From the NCBI GenBank assembly GCA_002413385.1, contig DHWW01000251.1:5321-14607 (forward strand): 9,287 bases of DNA. The letters are read 5' to 3'. Positions within the stretch are counted from its first letter, which is position 1. The number at the start of each line of letters is the position of its first letter. A model generated the notes under the pieces. It was given only the letters and a program-made list of their open reading frames with translations. It made no database searches and had not been told where the DNA came from. The stretch comes from Granulicella sp. UBA5172 (GTDB lineage Bacteria > Acidobacteriota > Terriglobia > Terriglobales > Acidobacteriaceae). Both the position numbers and the translations under genes were made by a program. This document shows positions 6,189-9,287 of this stretch, one piece after another.

Positions 6189-7678
6189 ACCAGCATGGGA
6201 CGTGCAGAGCGAATTGACCGAGTGGGTGGAGAAACGGTCCTTCCGCTGAACAGAGCTCCAATAATCGGAGCGATTCTCGTTACCACGATAATTGCAAAAA
6301 ACATTCCAAAATTGCCCATGCCCATGAAGTAAATGATGCCTCCGAGCAGTGTCTCAGGTGCTAAGTGCGCGAACCAGACCACCACCATCAAGCCCCACGG
6401 ATACTTGGTCAGGTCACCAACGACGAAGTCGGCTGTGGAGAAGAGCATCATCCAGAGGAGCGGAAGCAGCCAGAAGATACCTCCCCAACCCTCGCAGTGA
6501 TACGCCTCAGCAACCGGACTGAACGAGATGCCCGTGCTGTAATCATCCGCACCAAGTCCGAAACCGATCTCATGAGCGTAATAATTGCCGCTGTACCTGA
6601 TCTGTTTGTTAGGTGCGAGGAAATGAGGGGGAATGTTCTCGAAGTAATTCACGACCGGATCGATGCCCTCAAAATGACCCTTTGCGGTGTAAGCCATCAT
6701 GATGTCGTCGGGCGAGATCATGCTTAGCCGTTCTAGAAGCGATCCCTGTGGCTTGTTATAGTACTCAGTCATTCCGGTCTCACTCTCATATTCCTCTTGA
6801 TTCTTGATATGCGCCTGGAATACGTCCCAGTGAGTAATCAGATACCTAACTAGCTGGAAACGCTGACTGTAGTCCATATTTTCCGCGAGGTCGCGCGAGG
6901 CTGACAACGGCGAAACGAAACCAAAGCTCCCGACAACCATCAGAACGAGTGCCGCGACGTGAACAAAGCGTACCCTCAGCCGCGAGTAAAAGGCTCCGAT
7001 AACCCAGCACACCATGGGAGATATCATGGCCTGTTTGGAGAACGAGAGTACGCCAATAACACTAAAGTAAGTAAGGCCAATGATACTGATGATGTTAGTG
7101 GAGCGCCTCCCACCACTATCATGGATTGCACCAATCGTAGCGAGGATGAGGCCCAACTGTGGAAATACATTCATCTGCATCAGAGCACTTACAATGCCGC
7201 CGGGAGCATTTCCATAGAGTGCATCGGCGAGCATAATCCCATAGCCTACGAGCAAACAGCCCAGGCCTGCTCCCGTGTGATTCAACTTGGAGCCAGTGAA
7301 ACCACCACCGATTCCGAGATAACGAAAATCCATCTTCTTGTTCAACAGAGTCACCAGCAGCAACATCAACATGCTGCCGACGTAAAGTGACATGTCAAGC
7401 ACGGGGGTAAAGAGATTGGAGTCAGCTGGTTCACCGACCACAGCCTTCCACGTCACACCCACGATGACAATCAATAAGGAATACCAGAAGATATAAGCGC
7501 CCGTGAGCCGGGTAAATCCCTCAGCAAAGTTGAACGCCAGCACCGTCAGAATCAGAAATGCGAAGTACAGCATACTGAATAAGAGGTTGGTGTGCTGGAA
7601 TTGCTGCACGCAGAAAAACAAGGAGGCGAAGACGAACGTCTGCGTCAATGGAATTCGCGTTGGCAGGATGAAGCGCAC
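6173..7678 (-). CDS. O-antigen polymerase (Wzy)-like polytopic membrane protein
   Basis: Probable inner-membrane oligosaccharide repeat-unit polymerase, which would join lipid-linked repeat units on the periplasmic side. From the chosen start it has 501 residues with about eleven to twelve hydrophobic helices and one long hydrophilic loop (about residues 258-395) between the last helices. This is the Wzy/WaaL topology. Family-like details are SFSKQAMIS (about 212-220) in a mid-protein helix-loop, LLERLSMISPDDI in the big loop, and GISFSPVAEAYHCEGWGGI where the loop re-enters the membrane. Wzy proteins are very divergent, so this rests on topology and motif style; a ligase or uncharacterised membrane protein is possible. 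The start is unsure. The frame opens at a GTG at 7768, but its first 30 residues are not membrane-like; GTG 7678 or TTG 7648 keep all helices, while ATG 7573 would lose the first. None has a clear Shine-Dalgarno. Sampled GC is about 43-53%, below the neighbours, as often seen for transferred polymerase genes. Confidence 0.7.
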   Translation of the reverse strand: MRFILPTRIPLTQTFVFASLFFCVQQFQHTNLLFSMLYFAFLILTVLAFNFAEGFTRLTGAYIFWYSLLIVIVGVTWKAVVGEPADSNLFTPVLDMSLYVGSMLMLLLVTLLNKKMDFRYLGIGGGFTGSKLNHTGAGLGCLLVGYGIMLADALYGNAPGGIVSALMQMNVFPQLGLILATIGAIHDSGGRRSTNIISIIGLTYFSVIGVLSFSKQAMISPMVCWVIGAFYSRLRVRFVHVAALVLMVVGSFGFVSPLSASRDLAENMDYSQRFQLVRYLITHWDVFQAHIKNQEEYESETGMTEYYNKPQGSLLERLSMISPDDIMMAYTAKGHFEGIDPVVNYFENIPPHFLAPNKQIRYSGNYYAHEIGFGLGADDYSTGISFSPVAEAYHCEGWGGIFWLLPLLWMMLFSTADFVVGDLTKYPWGLMVVVWFAHLAPETLLGGIIYFMGMGNFGMFFAIIVVTRIAPIIGALFSGRTVSPPTRSIRSARPMLVRPQV

Positions 7679-7830
7679 TGGACTGAGTTTACAGGAGTCA
7701 CCGGCAAATACCCTTAGGACGGAATGGCCCAGGGGAGCATCATTCCTGCATCCTGACCGGCAAATCACCCTTCAAATAAACTACTCTGTGACCGTCCCTG
7801 CCCGCAAGAACACCGCTAGGCATCGCAGAT

Positions 7831-7868
7831 TCAATCTGATTGACCCCTGTAGACACACGTTCTACCCT
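7831..7868 (+). promoter_or_regulatory. Operator-like palindrome overlapping a possible promoter for the plus-strand GT-C gene
   Basis: TCAATC (7831-7836) and GATTGA (7838-7843) form a perfect 13-nt odd palindrome around a single T. Its right arm overlaps TTGACC (7840-7845; five of six match the -35 consensus). Seventeen nt later lies TACCCT (7863-7868), a poor -10 (three of six). If used, transcription would start within a few bases of the ATG at 7879, giving a nearly leaderless message. The -10 weakness makes this tentative. Confidence 0.27.
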
Positions 7869-7876
7869 GATAGAAC
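7859..7876 (+). repeat. Perfect hairpin directly before the start codon of the plus-strand GT-C gene
   Basis: GTTCTA (7859-7864) and TAGAAC (7871-7876) are perfect reverse complements with a 6-nt loop, ending two bases before the ATG at 7879. This is where a ribosome binding site would lie, and no Shine-Dalgarno is present. It could hinder translation initiation if transcribed, or be a protein-binding dyad at the promoter. Confidence 0.4.
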
Positions 7877-7878
7877 CC

Positions 7879-9287
7879 ATGACGCCAACCTCGCTGCTTC
7901 ACTTTCTGGAAGCTATATTCTGGACCACGATGATCTTCGTCGCTGTCACAGGATACGGCACACTCGTGATGGGACTTTGGCGAATGCGCAGGGTATCGCT
8001 CGCGCTCGCCGCGGTGACTGGCTTTGGCGTTGTCCTTCTTCTCGGTGGCTGCCTTAATTTGCTGCATGCGATCAGTCCTCCAGTACGGATCGCACTCGTC
8101 GTTATCGGTGCACTCGGCTTTCTCCTGATGCGTCCCGTTTTGCGGCCCTCATCACTCCGTGAACACGATCGCATTGAGCCTGGTGCAGCTTCGCCCTGGA
8201 CCTGTCCAGTTTTGTTCTTGGCCGCGCTTGTGTTCATCGTCCGCTTTGGCGCAAGCGTTCATACGCCCTACTATCAGCTAGGCGACGACTACAACTTTTA
8301 TCTTGCCGCTCCGGTAAAGATGGACGCTCTGCACCAATACGCGGCCGACCCCTTCAGCGAACGCCGCATCATGTCCTCGCTCGGCGGCAACTACTTTTTG
8401 CAGTCGCTGCTGCTTGCCGAACTCCCCCTCGAAGATGTCCAGATGGCTGACCGCGCACTTGGCCTGCTGCTTCTTGTCTTCGTCGCCGCCGGTCTCGGAG
8501 CAGTCTTTCGCCTCAAGCCGCTGCAGCGTGCATTGCTTGGACTCTTCCTTCTGCTCACACCGCAGCTTCAGTTCAACCTGACCTTTGTGATCCTGCCCTA
8601 CGCTCTCTTCTGCGGGCTGGTCTATCTTGCTGCGGACGCCGACGAGCTCGAGTCGCGTCCCATGTTGCAAGCGCTTCTGCTCGGTGTCACTGCCGCGACC
8701 ATCGCATCCTTTAAGTCGACGTATCTCCCTCACGGAGTTCTCTTCTTCGTGTGCATCGGTCTGTTGCACGCCCGTCGCCGTGGCCTTAAGGCGGGATTGC
8801 GAACCATCCTGTTTGCTTCGCTCGGCTGCCTGGTGGTGCTCTTGCCCTGGATGATCGCCAACCACGCAGCCTCCGGCACCTGGTTCTATCCGCTGCTGGG
8901 CAAGGGCTATCAATACAGCGCCTACGGACTCTTCCCTCCTCCATCGTCCGGCAACTCGCTGAAGATCATCGTCAAGGTCATGCTATTTAACGTGCCGCTG
9001 CTGGGCGTTCTCATCGCGGAGTGGTTCTGGTGCGAGCGCGATGAGCGAACCCGCGTACTCGCTGCACTGACCGCTGCTGCGCTGGGTGCGTCGATCCTGG
9101 TCGGCATCGCGACCGGCGGAGACTCCGTGCGGCGCTACAACTATCCGGCGATCCTCTCAGCAATCCTTCTGCTCTACGTCGCCGCGTCACGCAGAGCCAA
9201 TCTTGCACCTTCCGTGCGCACCCGATCGCTGGAGTGGCTCAGTGCCGTCCTGTGCGTTTGCCTCGCGATGTATATCGGCTTCAACTC
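7879..9287 (+). CDS. GT-C-like polytopic membrane glycosyltransferase candidate (partial, C-terminus off the right edge)
   Basis: An uninterrupted frame of 469 codons reaches the window end. The protein is strongly hydrophobic with about ten helices visible. After three or four N-terminal helices (about 10-34, 40-62, 68-87 and 108-122) comes YYQLGDDYNFYLAAPVKM with an Asp pair at 136-137, in the outer-loop position of the GT-C catalytic acid motif. FKSTYLPHG (278-286), PWMIANHAASGTWFYP (323-338) and GDSVRRYNYPAIL (414-426, an Arg-Tyr near a helix start) resemble motifs in GT39-like and related lipid-sugar transferases. These support the fold but not a specific activity. The ATG at 7879 is the first Met; the only earlier in-frame start is a TTG at 7840 just after a TGA. 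The hairpin at 7859-7876 abuts the start and no Shine-Dalgarno is visible; ATG 7930 with a weak GGA would cut into the first helix. Divergent from the polymerase-like gene, so possibly part of the same glycan locus. Confidence 0.8.
   Translation, partial: MTPTSLLHFLEAIFWTTMIFVAVTGYGTLVMGLWRMRRVSLALAAVTGFGVVLLLGGCLNLLHAISPPVRIALVVIGALGFLLMRPVLRPSSLREHDRIEPGAASPWTCPVLFLAALVFIVRFGASVHTPYYQLGDDYNFYLAAPVKMDALHQYAADPFSERRIMSSLGGNYFLQSLLLAELPLEDVQMADRALGLLLLVFVAAGLGAVFRLKPLQRALLGLFLLLTPQLQFNLTFVILPYALFCGLVYLAADADELESRPMLQALLLGVTAATIASFKSTYLPHGVLFFVCIGLLHARRRGLKAGLRTILFASLGCLVVLLPWMIANHAASGTWFYPLLGKGYQYSAYGLFPPPSSGNSLKIIVKVMLFNVPLLGVLIAEWFWCERDERTRVLAALTAAALGASILVGIATGGDSVRRYNYPAILSAILLLYVAASRRANLAPSVRTRSLEWLSAVLCVCLAMYIGFN

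Larger units (their letters stand above)
7679..7878. promoter_or_regulatory. Divergent intergenic region between the polymerase-like gene and the plus-strand GT-C gene
   Basis: The two genes point away from each other, so both must start here. The exact left edge depends on the polymerase start (7678 or 7768). Two dyads lie at 7831-7843 and 7859-7876, described separately. No strong promoter was found for the minus strand; TTGCGG, 18 nt, TAGTTT just upstream of 7768 is the best and is poor. Confidence 0.4.

Noticed and set aside
7679..7768. N-terminal extension of the polymerase-like gene to GTG 7768
   Set aside because: The first 30 residues have several Cys, Arg and Gly and no helix; GAAGG abuts the GTG with no spacing, so it cannot serve it as a Shine-Dalgarno. 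Not excluded.
8278..8913. 211-codon minus-strand frame opposite the plus-strand GT-C gene
   Set aside because: Charged low-complexity shadow. The plus strand has a 469-codon frame with membrane helices and a GDD motif.

Overview
The window looks like part of a chromosome of an Acidobacteriota bacterium, probably a Terriglobia/Acidobacteriaceae-type soil organism. This is inferred from three things: the left-edge gene, which starts with a carboxypeptidase-regulatory-like domain followed by a TonB plug of the kind very abundant in that phylum; an ABC permease of a type common there; and base composition (about 60% GC in most genes by spot counts). No rRNA, tRNA, CRISPR, insertion sequence or phage gene is visible.

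Layout. Five genes lie on the minus strand and one on the plus strand. From right to left on the minus strand they are: an O-antigen-polymerase-like membrane protein (6173-7678), an orphan MacB/FtsX-type ABC permease (4583-5689), two different GT-C-fold membrane glycosyltransferase candidates (2829-4394 and 963-2672), and the N-terminal 250 codons of a TonB-dependent outer-membrane receptor (752 to beyond the left edge). On the plus strand, a third GT-C-like membrane protein starts at 7879 and runs off the right edge. It is divergent from the polymerase-like gene. All gaps are wide (110-483 nt), so this is not one tightly packed operon.

How the genes may work together. Three polytopic proteins carry acidic motifs in an early extracytoplasmic loop, as expected of enzymes that take sugars from polyprenyl-phosphate carriers outside the inner membrane. 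A Wzy-like polymerase lies among them. Together they suggest an envelope glycan (O-antigen, exopolysaccharide or glycan decoration) locus whose visible part is entirely inner membrane. No cytoplasmic glycosyltransferase, flippase, nucleotide-sugar enzyme or chain-length regulator lies in the window. The ABC permease has no ATPase or membrane-fusion partner here, and the TonB receptor is probably an unrelated neighbour.

Non-coding regions. The largest gap (5690-6172, 483 nt) has no convincing gene but holds an extended inverted repeat overlapping a possible promoter. Other dyads lie in the divergent region before 7879, between the permease and the next gene, and across the stop codon of the polymerase gene. 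A reasonable sigma-70-like promoter (TTGTGA, 17 nt, CATAAT) lies before the gene at 963-2672. Only one gene has a clear Shine-Dalgarno sequence, so several starts are uncertain. I did not find strong evidence for a wholly new system; the candidates for a second look are listed as findings.
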